Assembly (NCBI GenBank): GCA_948567375.1
Contig: OX419755.1
Location: 66,592,944 to 66,656,943 of the forward strand
Direction of reading: 5' to 3'
DNA: 64,000 nucleotides
DNA from: Lunularia cruciata
Lineage: Eukaryota > Streptophyta > Marchantiopsida > Lunulariales > Lunulariaceae
Below are positions 48,258 to 59,060 of this stretch, in pieces. Under the pieces are notes generated by a model. That model was not told the origin of the DNA, did no database searches, and saw only the letters and a list, made by a program, of their open reading frames with translations. The stretch's first letter is position 1. Every line of letters starts with the position of its first letter. Made by a program: the position numbers and the translations under genes.

Positions 48258-50149
48258 AGAGGGAAGGGTTGAGGTTTCACGGAAATGAAATTCTTGATCT
48301 GATTTATGTGTAGAAAAGATTCACCATCTTGTCGATTATTGTATTATAAACTGAAGGCTCTACGTCAGGGTTTGCAAATATAGCGCACTCGTTGCATGGC
48401 GAATTCACATCCGCTGGATATCTTTTTCTCGGTTGTCAGACTTGTCATGGTTGTTGGGAACTTGTTTTGGATTTCTTTTATCATTCATCCTATCTGTCCA
48501 CGGGCTAAGTTACTTTCTGGAGTCGTCATGTTGATATGAAGTCCTCCGGAAATTCGTCCGTCGAGCTACTCAAATTTGCCTTTCTTGACATGATCATAGT
48601 TAGGATCTTCCACTTATCACGCGGCCAGTCTTGTGCATTATCGCTTAGTACGGAAGTGTTTGGCGTCGTGAGGTAGGCTGGAGAGAGCCGTTTCTTTTGA
48701 ATAGAGGACATTAATAACAAGTAGATTGGACTATTTAAATCAGTCCCAGGATTAACTAGAACATATTCTGTCCACCTGTCTACAATTCGGACAACAGTCC
48801 ATATAGCTGCAGTGGTAAGAGAGTTTGGATTCGATGACAAGATCTGACACCCGACTACTAGGGAAGAACACGTGAAAAGCGAGGGTTTCATATGCTACAT
48901 GGAGGATATGCGCGATGAACCCTCTTGCGGAGGATCTTGGCATGTATTGATTAGCGACAGGTAGTTTGTGACGGACAACTTGCTTTTCTAACCTATCTAA
49001 ATTTGATTTCGACGCATATAATTGCAAGCTGAAGTTCTTGGAGCAATAGTTCCGCGTCCATCGCTCACACTGTTGTATGTGGTAGCTAAAGGACCCAACA
49101 TTCATACATACACAACGTTATTTACACGTCCTGATCATCTTACCGCCTGTAAGGACCTCTCGGGAAGTAAAATTCCTGTGTGTCGAAATGGACCAACGTG
49201 TCCTGTGTCGAAATGGACCAAAGTATCCTGTGTCCTACCAGAAATTAAAGACGTTGCCTATCTTGAACTTCACTCAGAACCGATGAAATCAATAGACTTT
49301 TGAATCTTTGTGGACACAAGACTAAAGCAGGGCGACCGCGCGATATCACAAGAAGGATGGGAAGACCCCATCGAGCCGTACGCGGATAAAAAACAAGAAG
49401 TAAAATGGGGCTAAGCCCCAAGTAGTATCGGTAGGAGAAACGCGTCCTACCGCACCCAAGGCTACAGGTATGCGATTTAGGGTGAAGCAAGTACACGTTA
49501 CTCGTCATTTTGTGTACTTCTGACCAATGAGCTGCTTCCTGTGACAACTTCCCGTGATTCTTACTTGTCACCACTCCATTGTATGATATCGTCAGTAACT
49601 AAACACAAGCGACGATATCTTGTGGTTTGGCTTCAAACAAGATTTAAACCGCGTTAACGAGTTGTTGTAACCAACTACACACCAGTGCCACGTGAGATAG
49701 GCGCGTAAGCCCCCGTTTAATTATTCATGACTTAATTTAGGCTTAACTTAGGCTTCGGTAGTTCGGGAGAGGAGTGGGAGAGATATGAAAGGAAATATAT
49801 AGACGTTCAGAGGGCTATATAGCAGTTGAGAGAATAGTTGATTTGGTTCGATTTTCAATTTGGGTTTCATTGGTACCTCGATTGAAGATTATGGAAAATT
49901 TAATAGAAAGTTATAGGGGTTTTTAGATATTTTAGGGTTTAGAGTGATTATTACATAGTGAGAGTGATGAGTCATAAAATTTCAACGTTATTCTAAGGAT
50001 ATTCATGTTCCGGTTCCATGAAAATTAAATTTGAAAATTTTAGAGATGAGAATTGAAAATTCAAATAATTTATAAATTTTAGAATTTGGAAAGATAGTAT
50101 TTACTGATGTGAGGGGTTGTGTTCTTGCAGGTATGGGAAGAGATGGAGA
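48258..50149. other. Intergenic region, no gene recognised
   Basis: Sequence 3' of the At5g03900-like gene. A 25-bp direct repeat lies at 49179-49203 and 49204-49228 (TGTGTCGAAATGGACCAA core). From about 49900 the sequence becomes AT-rich and runs into the LINE. The LINE's 5' end was not located exactly. Confidence 0.5.
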
Positions 50150-51180
50150 TGAGCATAGTTTGTTACTATTATTATTCTTGTGTTAGCCATGGCTATATTT
50201 CTCTTTGTGAGGCCACCCAAAGTGGCTTGGGATACACTGTGCCCATAGTGTCACCAATGTTTTATCTCGTAAGGGGTAAAGACCCATGTGGGAAGGATGC
50301 ACAAGGACTATGATTGGACCACATGGGATACTCGTGTGAGGCAAACAACCATATTGACAGTAGTGACACTTGGGATAATGCATGCTTCTTCTATCCCTTT
50401 GTGGACCGTTCCAAGGACATAGATCGAGTCGTGGGAGTGGTTAGCTTCTCAAGCAAGTTGCATCTTGGGGTTATTTGAGACTAGTTTTCCATGTCCAAGT
50501 CTATTCCATAGATTACCCCATACACTCCATGATGAGGCTAGACAAGCTTGTTGCCTACCACTTGATCGTTTGGAATGTGATCCCTTGGATGAGTTAGCAT
50601 GGTTCTAATTCCTCTTGTTCCCTCGATGTTGTCTTCGTTATGCTAAAGGGGGACATGCATGCTATAGAGAGGTGGTTACTAGATTTCATCAATTTTGAGC
50701 AAGGAATTGCAAGGCCCTATAGGAAGAGTATGTTAGGGCTGCATGTTTTAGGAGATAATTTTTGCCATATGATACCATAGAGTCCATTCAATTATGAAAA
50801 CGTAGGACATTGGTCAGGCGGGAGCATTCAACAAAGTAGCACGAGTGCAACATCCTTTGTTTATAGCTAGTCCTATTGATGAGTCTATCTTTTCCATACA
50901 CTCACCACATCCTATGGCAGGAGAAGGATTACCACTAGAGGTCTTAGATTATCAGCCTAAGCAGCCTTTATGTTTTGATGGGTCACTTTTTGCACAAGCA
51001 TTGTGCACTACTCCTCGCCTTTCCTCAAGAGGCTTCTCAAGGATGGTATATGAGTATCTTAGAGATGGCATTTAAGCAGATGATCCTTCTAGTGGTTTTA
51101 TTAAGTTGTTTTAGATGGCTGCAGTAGTAGCAAGAGGAGACATTCCTATGTTGATTAGTAGGCTGTCAAGTGCTAGTTGA

Positions 51181-51999
51181 CTTCTTGCAATGGAGAATGA
51201 CATGAGGAGCATTAGACCAATTGCTATTGGAGAGTTTTTGTTTGTGTTTGGTCAGCTATACCATTGTCCTTCAACATTGTTGTCACTTCCAACAACACCT
51301 CAGTCCACATCAATTTGGATTAGCTACACATGAAGGATGTGAGACTATATTTTTAGGCATTGGGCTGTTGTAGATATCCATCTGGAGTTGGTCGTCCTAT
51401 AAGCGGATGTTGAGAATGTTTTTAATAGCATGTCACAAGCATCTTTCTTTAGATAGCTTAGGGAGGTTGGATCCTTGGCAAGTCTTATTCCTTTTGTGTG
51501 GTCTTTTTATGGCTTCCTTGCTTCCCTTTTCTACCAACATAGTTGTTCATAGGAGGGAGTCCCTGTCTTGGAGTTAGTTGTTGGTACACATCAAGGAGAT
51601 TCTTTAGGAGGATCCTTATTTGCCATGGCTCACTTTAGAGCTCTCTTATCTACTACTTTGGCCATGTGAGGTTGTGTATTTCCCTCCTTGGTTGATGATA
51701 CACACACCATGGGCCACGTAGATTAGATAAGGTAGGCCTTTGACCACTTGACCATCAAGCTACATCTTGTAGGCTTGAGAGTCAAGGTGTCAAAGTGCAA
51801 GGCATGGTCCCCTTTAGGAATCACTCTCCACCTTGAGCTTCTAGCGGGACGTATCACATGTACAGATGGAATATGTGTTCTTGGAGTGCCAATAAGATAT
51901 GAGGATTTTGTCACACGCTTCTTAGATGTTGCCCTTGTAGAGGATATTCTCCATGTGGATAGATGACCTTCCTTTACTAGGAGATCCGTTGGTGGCATT
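51181..51999 (+). pseudogene. LINE reverse transcriptase remnant
   Basis: It contains the finger block RPIAIGE, the motif A stretch ADVENVFNS, the Q/SLGGSLFAMAHFRAL block, the catalytic VDD in LVDDTH, and the thumb-side block LHLVGLRVKVSKCKAWSP followed by GICVLGVPIRYEDFVTRFL. In-frame stops (for example shortly after GDSLGG) show it is non-functional. Confidence 0.75.
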
Positions 52000-52787
52000 T
52001 GATATACTTTCCTCTAGTATTGTTTGCCGATCAACTTACCTCCTCCACATAGTTCCTCCCTCATTGACCTTCCTATCATGTCTAAGAGCCTTTGATAGGA
52101 GGATTATGAGAGTCTTTGGTGATATTATTGGGCCAAGGACATTTGAGTGTGTGACAAGGGATTTTGCACATAGACAGACATCTTTATCAATCTTGTGTGG
52201 AGTGGTTGGCTAGCTATCTATGAAGGAGATGGAACTTATAGCCTTTTTGGGGAGTTGGGTTCTCTCAACACCCCTTCTTTCCTCTCATTTTGTGGTTATT
52301 GATAGGCTAGTTTTGGAGACTTATGTGACAAACATGGAGGAAGGATCCTTTTCTCTCCAAATGTTATAACGGCAAATGAGAGATATTTTATCCCCACGGG
52401 CATGCAATGACCTTCCATTTTCTGCTTCACTATCATCAAATTGGACTAGAGGTTTACAATCTTCCTTGATAGAGCGACAATGTTAGCATACACTACATTC
52501 TTTCTTAGTTGACTTGTCAATTCTTCATGCTACTAGAGCACTTCTTTGCTCTTGTTCTGGCACGAGTGCAAGCTCTTGGATCCTAGCTCAATTGTGCATT
52601 AGGGCTTCCAAGTCACACCAACTACTTTCTCTACAACAATGAGGTTTTGCCTAGATTTGGTCCACCTATATGCATCTTCATTGCTCACTTGTGAGTGTGG
52701 TTCTACACTAGACACAACAATGGTCTATATCACACAATGTCCTTTTGGAGATAGAGGATAGCTACCCATGATGATATTAAGGACATA

Positions 52788-53024
52788 ATGTTTGCTATTG
52801 CACGAAAGAGTGGATACTTGGCTTGGAAGGAGCCTTGGTATGCTTTGGAGATGATATGTGTCAAGGCAAACTTATACTTGGTCCAAGATGATCATGTGAT
52901 AGTATCAGATATTGTGTTTACAGATCCTACTTGTGATGCAATTTTGGAGGGAGTGGTTACCCATCCTCCTCGATGGGTGGCGAGTGCAACTGTAGCTTGC
53001 AAGATCTCCAAGTATAAGGGTATG
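52788..53024 (+). pseudogene. LINE C-terminal endonuclease-like remnant
   Basis: This frame runs directly into the chromovirus LTR at 53025. It holds ANLYLVQDDHVIVSDIVF, with a central Asp, then after about 35 residues ACKISKYKG with spaced lysines. The arrangement fits the restriction-like endonuclease of early-branching LINEs, where RPD-L ... D-V ... K--KY is typical. The continuation (LALELYGAM-like) is at 57660-57700. Confidence 0.55.
53020..53024. other. Left target-site duplication GTATG
   Basis: GTATG before the 5' LTR is repeated exactly at 57630-57634 after the 3' LTR. The related uninterrupted LINE fragment has GGGTATGAA at the matching place (about 23820-23828). Confidence 0.93.
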
Positions 53025-53771
53025 TGTAATACCAAGAGCTAGCCATATGATCTAGATGTGAAATTTGGTTTGGTAAAATCTAGAATGATGTTATACATTA
53101 TGGTCAAATTAGATAAGATAGAAGTATCACCAAAAGAGTACTTCTACTAATAGGGTAGAAACCAAAATAGACTTGAGAACCTTAGAACCAATAGCTAGAC
53201 ATATGATTTAAAGGTGAGAATTGGCTTGGTAACATCTGGAAGGATGTTACACATGATGGACTAAACAGATCAGAAAGAGGTATCACCAAAAGGGGACTTC
53301 CGTTAATAGAGTAGGAACCGAAATATGCCTGAAATCTTTGAAGGTAATTTCGGAGGCCTAAACGAATGAATTAGGTCTCAAAATGTGCAGATTCCTCCCC
53401 CCCTCTCCCCAACTGAGGAAAGGCTGGCCTTCCCTCCCCTCTGCTTTGTCTCATCGAGAGCTTTCCAACGGTACCTTACTCATGTGATTTTGAGATTCCT
53501 ACAGGAAGATTCCCTAAAAGATTCCTTCCGGTCAAAGCTTGTTTGACCAACCAGATAGGACCTAGACCAGACATGTCACCCATCCAAGTAAGTAATCCAA
53601 GGGTGGAGCTTGCTAAAATGTCACCTATCTGTGTCCCTAATCCTATGGTGGAGCTTCCTTGGCGGAGATCCTCTTTGTCTATATAATAAAGAGAAGGTGC
53701 TCCCTTGGGGCATCGATTATTTGAGTGTGCAATATGTGTTTTCTCTCTTCTCTTGTCCTCAGAGTATTACA
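53025..53771 (+). repeat. 5' LTR of the 53-57.6 kb chromovirus
   Basis: It begins TGTAATACCAAG and ends GAGTATTACA. The first part consists of two diverged tandem units of about 156 bp, starting AGCTAGCCATATGATCTAGA (53037) and AGCTAGACATATGATTTAAA (53193). Both units hold a TATCACCAAAAG-GGACTTC-like core. Members of the same family: 56893-57629, 8451-9187 and about 20910-21484. Confidence 0.95.
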
Positions 53772-53772
53772 A

Positions 53773-53784
53773 TGGTATCAGAGC
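53773..53784 (+). other. Primer-binding site, initiator tRNA-Met
   Basis: TGGTATCAGAGC, an exact match to the plant tRNA-iMet primer site, one base after the 5' LTR. Confidence 0.95.
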
Positions 53785-53971
53785 AAGTTTTTTAGTCTAA
53801 GAGAGTGGATCATCCCTTTTGGAATAGCACTAACTACTGAACTACTGGTGGATTGGAGGAAGAAAGTAGTGAGAACCCACCAATGGTCAATCATTGGGGT
53901 TAAAGAAAGTCACACAAGCAAAAACTGCCTCTATATGTCATAAGGATGACAATTGTCTGTAAGACCAATAG

Positions 53972-55444
53972 ATGTTTATGGGTCTAATAAAAGAAGTCCA
54001 GAGTGCACAACTCGATGGACAAATTCTTGAGAAATTGAAGGATGTGGTGGATGAGTTTCAAGATGTCTTTCCCGATGATCTACCCTCAGGATTACCACCA
54101 AAAAGGCGAGTAGATCACAAAATTGAGACACTTCCGGGGAAGATGCCTCCTTGTAAGGCCCCATATTGCCTATCACCTCATGAGTTGGAGGAGTGTAAGA
54201 CTCAAATTGAGGAGCTGCTGCAGAAAGGGTTCATCCAAGCTAGCGTATCACAATATGGGGCCCCTGTCTTGTTTGTGAAGAAGAAGGATGGTACAATGCC
54301 CATGTGCATTGACTATCGGGGTCTCAATCAGCAAACAATGAAGAACAAATACCCCTTACCTCGCATGGATGACCTGTTTGATCAACTCCATGGAGCGAGA
54401 TACTTCACCAAACTGGACTTGCGGAGCGATTACAATCAAATCCGAATTGCAGAGGAGGATGTGTACAAAACTGCCTTTCGAACCAGGTATGGCCACTTTG
54501 AGTATCTTGTGATGCCTTTTGGCCTCACCAATGCACCTGCGACTTTCATGAGTCTAATGAATGACATATTTCGTCCATACTTGGATAAGTCTGTTATCGT
54601 CTTCCTGGATGATATCTTAGTATGCAGTAGCACAATGACAAAACACAAACAACATCTACGAGAGGTCCTCCAGATTCTAAGACAGAATCAGTTGTATGCC
54701 AAAATCTCAAAGTGTGAGTTTGGCAAGTCTAAAGTAGACTACTTGGGGCATAGAGTAAGTGCAGAGGGCATTCAAGTATTGACAGATAAAATAGAGGTCA
54801 TTCAAAAATGGAGTGCCCCAAAAGATCAGACTCAACTTAAGAGCCTCTTGAGGTTGACGGGATTCTATCCTAGATTTGTCAAGGACTTTTCCAAGGTTGC
54901 ACAACCTTTAATGACACTACTTGGCAAGAGGAAGAAGTGGACATGGGGAACTGCACAAGAGTTGGGCTTTTGAGAATTGAAGGCCACCTTGCTACATGCA
55001 CCAATCTTGAAGTGGTATGACCCAAAACGTCCAATCAAGTTGGCTACAGATGCATCAAGCATAGCAATAGGAGCAGTCCTACAACAAGAGTGGCATGACG
55101 GATGGCATCCAATTGCATATTTCTCTCAAAAGTTGTTACCGGAAGAACGCAACTACCACACCACAGAATGAGAAGAGTTGGCCATCGTTCTAGCAACCAA
55201 GCATTGGAAGCACTACTTGGGCAAGAAGGCATTTGTAGTAGAGACAGACCACAAACCTCTAGTCTACCTCAAGACGCATAGGGATCTATCTCCTCGCCAA
55301 ATTTGGTGGGCAGAGTGGCGACAACGCTTCAACATGACAATCACCTATGTGGAAGGTAAGAAGCAACTTGTAGATGCATTCACCCGCATGCCAATGGCCA
55401 ACAACTTGGTGGCAAAGGTTAAGATTAACCCTGAATTTTGGTGA
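53972..55444 (+). pseudogene. Reverse transcriptase and RNase H of the chromovirus
   Basis: The first 333 codons (53972-54973) are open from an ATG. The N-terminal block has [15 protein letters not shown], then [30 protein letters not shown], motif [13 protein letters not shown] (residues 146-157), [12 protein letters not shown] and the catalytic FLDDIL (residues 211-216). A TGA ends this frame at 54971-54973. RNase H continues in the same frame: KLATDASSIAIGAVLQQ, YFSQKLLPEERNY, a TGA near 55169, then FVVETDHKPLVYL. The ATG at 53972 is probably not a natural start but simply the first Met after the gag-protease deletion. The RT fold looks complete. Confidence 0.9.
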
Positions 55445-56480
55445 GAGATTCTGGCTACTACAAAAACGGATCCACAGATTGTAGAAGCACAATCATCCAA
55501 AGGTGTCACCAGTACCCAAGGACTCACCTTTTGGGATGGCAGATTATGGATCCCAAATGTCCTAGAATTACGTACCACCATTCTAGCAGAATGTCATGAT
55601 TCGGCCCTTGCAGCTCATGTCGGAGTGGACAAGACCTTGGATGCAATCAAGCGCCATTACTATTGGCCCAAGATGAGCAATGATGTGATGGACTATGTGC
55701 ATAGCTGCCTACTTTTTCAATAGAACAAAACTTCTAATCAAGCTCCTGCATGGCTCCTTCAACCTCTCCCCACTCCTACCCAACGTTGGGAACAAGTGAG
55801 TATGGATCTCGTCTGTGAATTACCTAAGACCACCTCAGGGTTTGACTCCATTGTGGTTTTGTGGACCGGCTCAACAAAATGATTCATGTACGCCCTACCA
55901 CCAAGGAGGTGACTGCTCCACAACTAGCTCAATTATACTTAGATGCAGTCTTTGCTCACCATGGCTTGTCTAGAGTACTCATCACCGATAGAGGCACCCA
56001 ATTCACTAGTTTGTTTGGGCGAACACTCTTTGGTTTCTTCAAAACCAAGTTGGCCATGTCCACAGCTTACCACCCACAAACAGATGGCCAAACAGAGCGG
56101 GTTAATCCCACGATTGAAGGCATGTTACGCGCGGCTTCACCTTAGAAGAGCAAGAGAGGTGGGACACCCTACTCCCGTTGGTGGAATTCGCTTACAACAA
56201 TTCAGTGAATGCATCTACCCAGGTCACTCCGTTCTTCCTCATGTATGGTGAGCATCCCTACACACCTTCTAGCTTGATGAAGATCCGTCCAATGGCTACC
56301 AAGGTCGATGCAGTCAACACATTTGTTTCTAGAATCCAACAAGGTGTGGAGAGTGCCAAGCATAGATTACAGATTGCACAAAATTGACAGAAGCAATATG
56401 CTGATGCACACCGGCGGCACATGGAGTTCAATGTTGGGGATCAAGTGTAGCTATCGACAACCAACCTCACATTAGTTGGA
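55445..56480 (+). pseudogene. Integrase of the chromovirus
   Basis: Zinc-binding region with AECHDSALAAHVGVDKTLD near 55590-55650, then HYYWPKM. The catalytic core shows SMDLVCELPK (first Asp), ITDRGTQFTS (second Asp, near 55981-56010) and HPQTDGQTERVN (Glu, near 56070-56105). A base is missing near 55853 in the VVF-VDR stretch, and another frame change lies at about 56130-56150. The later part reads VEFAYNNSVNASTQVTPFFL. Stops near 55721 and 56385. Confidence 0.88.
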
Positions 56481-56540
56481 TCTTGTAAGCTCAGACCTCG
56501 TTTTATTGGGCCTTTCTCGATTCTTTGTCGCATCGGCGCT

Positions 56541-56879
56541 ATGGCCTATCACCTTGAGCTACCACCACACATGAAGATCCATCCAGTGTTCCATGTCTCC
56601 CTACTACGCAGATATGCTCCCCAATTAGGCCAGGGTCCTTCCACACTAGACATTCAACCTTGTCCGACACTCATTGATGGCATAGAGGAATATGAAGTCG
56701 AGCGGATTCTCCAAAAACGCATGCGGGGTACTCGCCACCCATGGGTGGACTATCTAGTACAATGGAAAGGTTACCCCCTCTATGAAGCAACCTGGGAGCC
56801 TACTGCCAATTTGGCACATGCACCGGTGTTGGTGCAAGCATTTGAGCAACAATTGCGCAACGAGGACATTGCGTCTTAA
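56541..56879 (+). pseudogene. Chromodomain end of the chromoviral integrase
   Basis: A 112-codon open frame begins after the integrase core with the LELPPHMKIHPVFHVSLLRR linker. The chromodomain covers about residues 49-105: EEYEVERIL, YLVQWKGYPLYEATWEP, with aromatic residues Y51, W75 and W85 at the places of the usual methyl-lysine cage. It ends in TAA, overlapping the polypurine tract. This segment is unbroken. Confidence 0.9.
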
Positions 56880-56890
56880 AAGGAGGGAGG
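56878..56890 (+). other. Polypurine tract
   Basis: AAAAGGAGGGAGG, two bases before the 3' LTR, as expected for plus-strand priming. Confidence 0.85.
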
Positions 56891-56892
56891 TC

Positions 56893-57629
56893 TGTAATAC
56901 CAAGAGCTAGCCATATGATCTAGATGTGAAATTTGGTTTGGTAATATCTAGAATGATGTTATACATGATGGTCAAACTAGATAAGATAGAAGTATCACCA
57001 AAAGAGTACTTCTACTAATAGGGCAAAAACCAAAATAGACTTGAGAACCTTAGAACCAATAGCTAGACATGATTTAAAGGTGAGAATTGATTTGGTAACA
57101 TCTGGAAGGATGTTAGACATGATGGACTAAACAGATCAGAAAGAGGTATCACCAAAAGGGGACTTCTACTAATAGAGTAGGAACCAAAATATGCCTGAAA
57201 TCTTTGAAGGCAATTTCGGAGGCCTAGACGGATGAATTAGGCCTTGAAAATGTGATGATTTCCCCCACCCCACAGAGAAGAGGCTGGCCTTCCCTCCCCC
57301 TGCTTTGTCTCGTTGAGAGCTTTCCAATGGTACCTTACTCACGTGATTCTGAGATTCCTACAAGAAGATTCCCTAAAAGATTCCATCCGGTCAAAGCTTG
57401 TTTGACCAACTAGATAGGACCTAGACCAGACATGTCACCCATCCAAGTACGTAATCCAAGGGTGGAGCTTGCTGAAATGTCACCTATCTGTGTCCCCAAT
57501 CCTATGGTGGAGCTTCCTTGGCGGAGATCCTCTTTGTCTATATAATAAAGAGAAGGTGCTCCCTTGGGACATCGATTGTTTGGTATGCAATCTGTGTTTT
57601 CTCTCTTCTCTTGTCCTCAGAGTATTACA
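56893..57629 (+). repeat. 3' LTR of the 53-57.6 kb chromovirus
   Basis: TGTAATACCAAG ... GAGTATTACA, colinear with the 5' LTR with scattered substitutions and a few small deletions, such as two bases in the second 156-bp unit. Confidence 0.95.
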
Positions 57630-57634
57630 GTATG
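57630..57634. other. Right target-site duplication GTATG
   Basis: Exact 5-bp copy of 53020-53024, as made by gypsy-type integrases. The LINE sequence resumes directly after it. Confidence 0.93.
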
Positions 57635-58223
57635 CAATGAGGTCACCTCTTTGATCCTCTAGCCTTGGAGTTATATGGAGCAATGGACATGGCATTTGAT
57701 ACATTTGTCAAGTAGTGCACGAGAGCTTATCATGTTAGGCACCAAGGGATATCATTCTCACTCTCATACTTTGTAGCAAATTTTAGACAGCATGTGTCCA
57801 TTGTTGTATCCACTACATATGGTAATGGCTGGTGTAATCCTTAGGAGAGCAATCACACTAGTAGTGGTGCTTATTGGGATTCTCCAATTTTTTGTAGACC
57901 ATATGATTTGCATAGCTTGGATCTTAGATGCAATAGGGCAGATTTTTTATATCTACTCTACTGAGCTTTGCCCCATTTTACCTATTTTGTCTCACCCTTG
58001 TATGGCTTGATGGGGTCTTTCCATCCTTAGTGTTTTCTAAGTGATTGCACTTTTCTCTCATTATTCATAATAGTTATAGCATCCCTTGACTTATTTTGGA
58101 TAAAAAGAGCAAAAGCACTACATTTTCAAAATAGTTCCTTTCACTCAAGCTAACTCATCAAACTCTAGTTATTCCATCTTTCTCAATGAAATATGACATT
58201 GAACCCAATCTTTTCTCTTATGA

Positions 58224-58328
58224 TGTCGTGCATATATACATTGCTACACAACATACATCGTTGTCAACATCATACACTATAGAAGCACAACTCACACATA
58301 AGTCATACATAGACTCTAAAGTGCCACA
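58224..58328. repeat. 105-bp terminal repeat, copy A
   Basis: TGTCGTGCATAT ... AAGTGCCACA, almost identical to copy B at 58781-58885. TG...CA ends on both strands are as for an LTR. Either it is the outer end of a 662-bp LTR or a second small LTR. Confidence 0.75.
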
Positions 58329-58515
58329 ATAATCAGATTGCTTACCACTCTCAACTCAATTCAACTCAGATCAGTACTTGATCTGTCACTCTTTAAACTG
58401 CCAACAATTGGGCACTGATTACAGTCAAGCCACACCCACTCAAGCATAGAGAATCCAGATGACGCTCACCGGCCTCTATCCACCATAGCCAGGAACTCGA
58501 AGGCTCAACATCAAA

Positions 58516-58541
58516 GAAGTGAGCTCTCTGGAGCTCACTTC
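58516..58541. repeat. Perfect 11-bp hairpin between the 105-bp repeats
   Basis: GAAGTGAGCTC, loop TCTG, GAGCTCACTTC. It could be a structured part of the LTR transcript. Confidence 0.7.
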
Positions 58542-58780
58542 AAAACTATACCTCCTGGACTCAAGCTAGCTCTGAAACCCTAATGGTCTTGCTGACGGCA
58601 CACTCGACGGTGCGAACGGTGCAAAGTGACGGTGGGCCCCACCGTGAAGTCAATACCCTGAACACAAAATCTGACCGTCGGAAAGTAGTCTCTAAGAAAC
58701 TGCTGAAATAACTCTAACTACTATCACTAGAACTCTAGTGTCCGAGCATCTAGATGCGGCACTACAAATGACGTGATAGT

Positions 58781-58885
58781 TGTCGTGCATATATACATTG
58801 CTACACAACATACATCGTTGTCAACATCATACACTATAGAAGCACAACTCACACATAAGTCATACGTAGACTCTAAAGTGCCACA
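58781..58885. repeat. 105-bp terminal repeat, copy B, next to the polypurine tract
   Basis: Same 105-bp sequence as copy A, with at least one change (TACGTAG for TACATAG). On the minus strand it starts TGTGGCAC immediately after the polypurine tract, so its right edge is the start of the 3' LTR. Confidence 0.8.
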
Positions 58886-58887
58886 AT

Positions 58888-58896
58888 CCCCCCCCT
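58888..58896 (-). other. Polypurine tract of the methyltransferase element
   Basis: On the minus strand AGGGGGGGA followed by TTGTGGCAC. The position just before the LTR start fits plus-strand priming. Confidence 0.7.
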
Positions 58897-59060
58897 AGCT
58901 GGCGGTTAGGTCCCTCTAACTCCAGATAGCCATCTACTCTAAGTATATGGTATACCCTCTAATGGGCAAAGATCAGGAGGCCCGGTGCTATGGAGCCCCA
59001 TTGTTAGTCGCCTGTCTGCAATCTATACCATATAAAGAATGAACTAGCTATAGGTCAAGT

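Larger units (their letters stand above)
53025..57629 (+). mobile_element. Ty3/gypsy chromovirus lacking gag and protease
   Basis: Complete element by its ends: 5' LTR 53025-53771, primer site 53773-53784, polypurine tract 56878-56890, 3' LTR 56893-57629, perfect target duplication. The inside is only 3.1 kb. After the primer site there are about 190 bp before the RT frame, so gag and protease are missing. RT, RNase H, integrase and chromodomain follow in the usual order. Stops are at about 54971, 55169, 55442, 55721, 56385 and 56447, and frameshifts near 55853 and 56130-56150. The LTRs differ by only a few percent by eye, so it is much younger than the 3.8-10.2 kb element. Confidence 0.95.
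50150..58060 (+). mobile_element. Non-LTR retrotransposon (LINE) with C2H2 finger, RT and RLE-like C-terminus, interrupted
   Basis: The LINE reads on the plus strand as 50150-53024 plus 57635-58060, split by the chromovirus. Order: a C2H2-like finger near 50225-50320 (CP-CHQC ... THVGRMH, with two stops), an RT with RPIAIGE (51214-51234), ADVENVFNSM (motif A Asp, near 51403-51432), GDSLGGSLFAMAHFRA (from about 51595) and VDD (51691-51699), then KCKAWSP and VLGVPIRYEDFV. The end (VKANLYLVQDDHVIVSDIVF ... CKISKYKG, to 53024) resembles the PD-D-K core of restriction-like endonucleases in R2/NeSL-type LINEs, continuing at 57635. Many stops and frameshifts; dead copy. A fragment of the same family is at 23640-24230. 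Family placement is inference. Confidence 0.72.

Noticed and set aside
58224-58885. Miniature LTR element (TRIM) made of the two 105-bp repeats
   Set aside because: No matching target duplication (TATGA versus ATCCC) and no tRNA primer site inside either end; the right copy adjoins the polypurine tract of the large element, so it is better explained as its 3' LTR.
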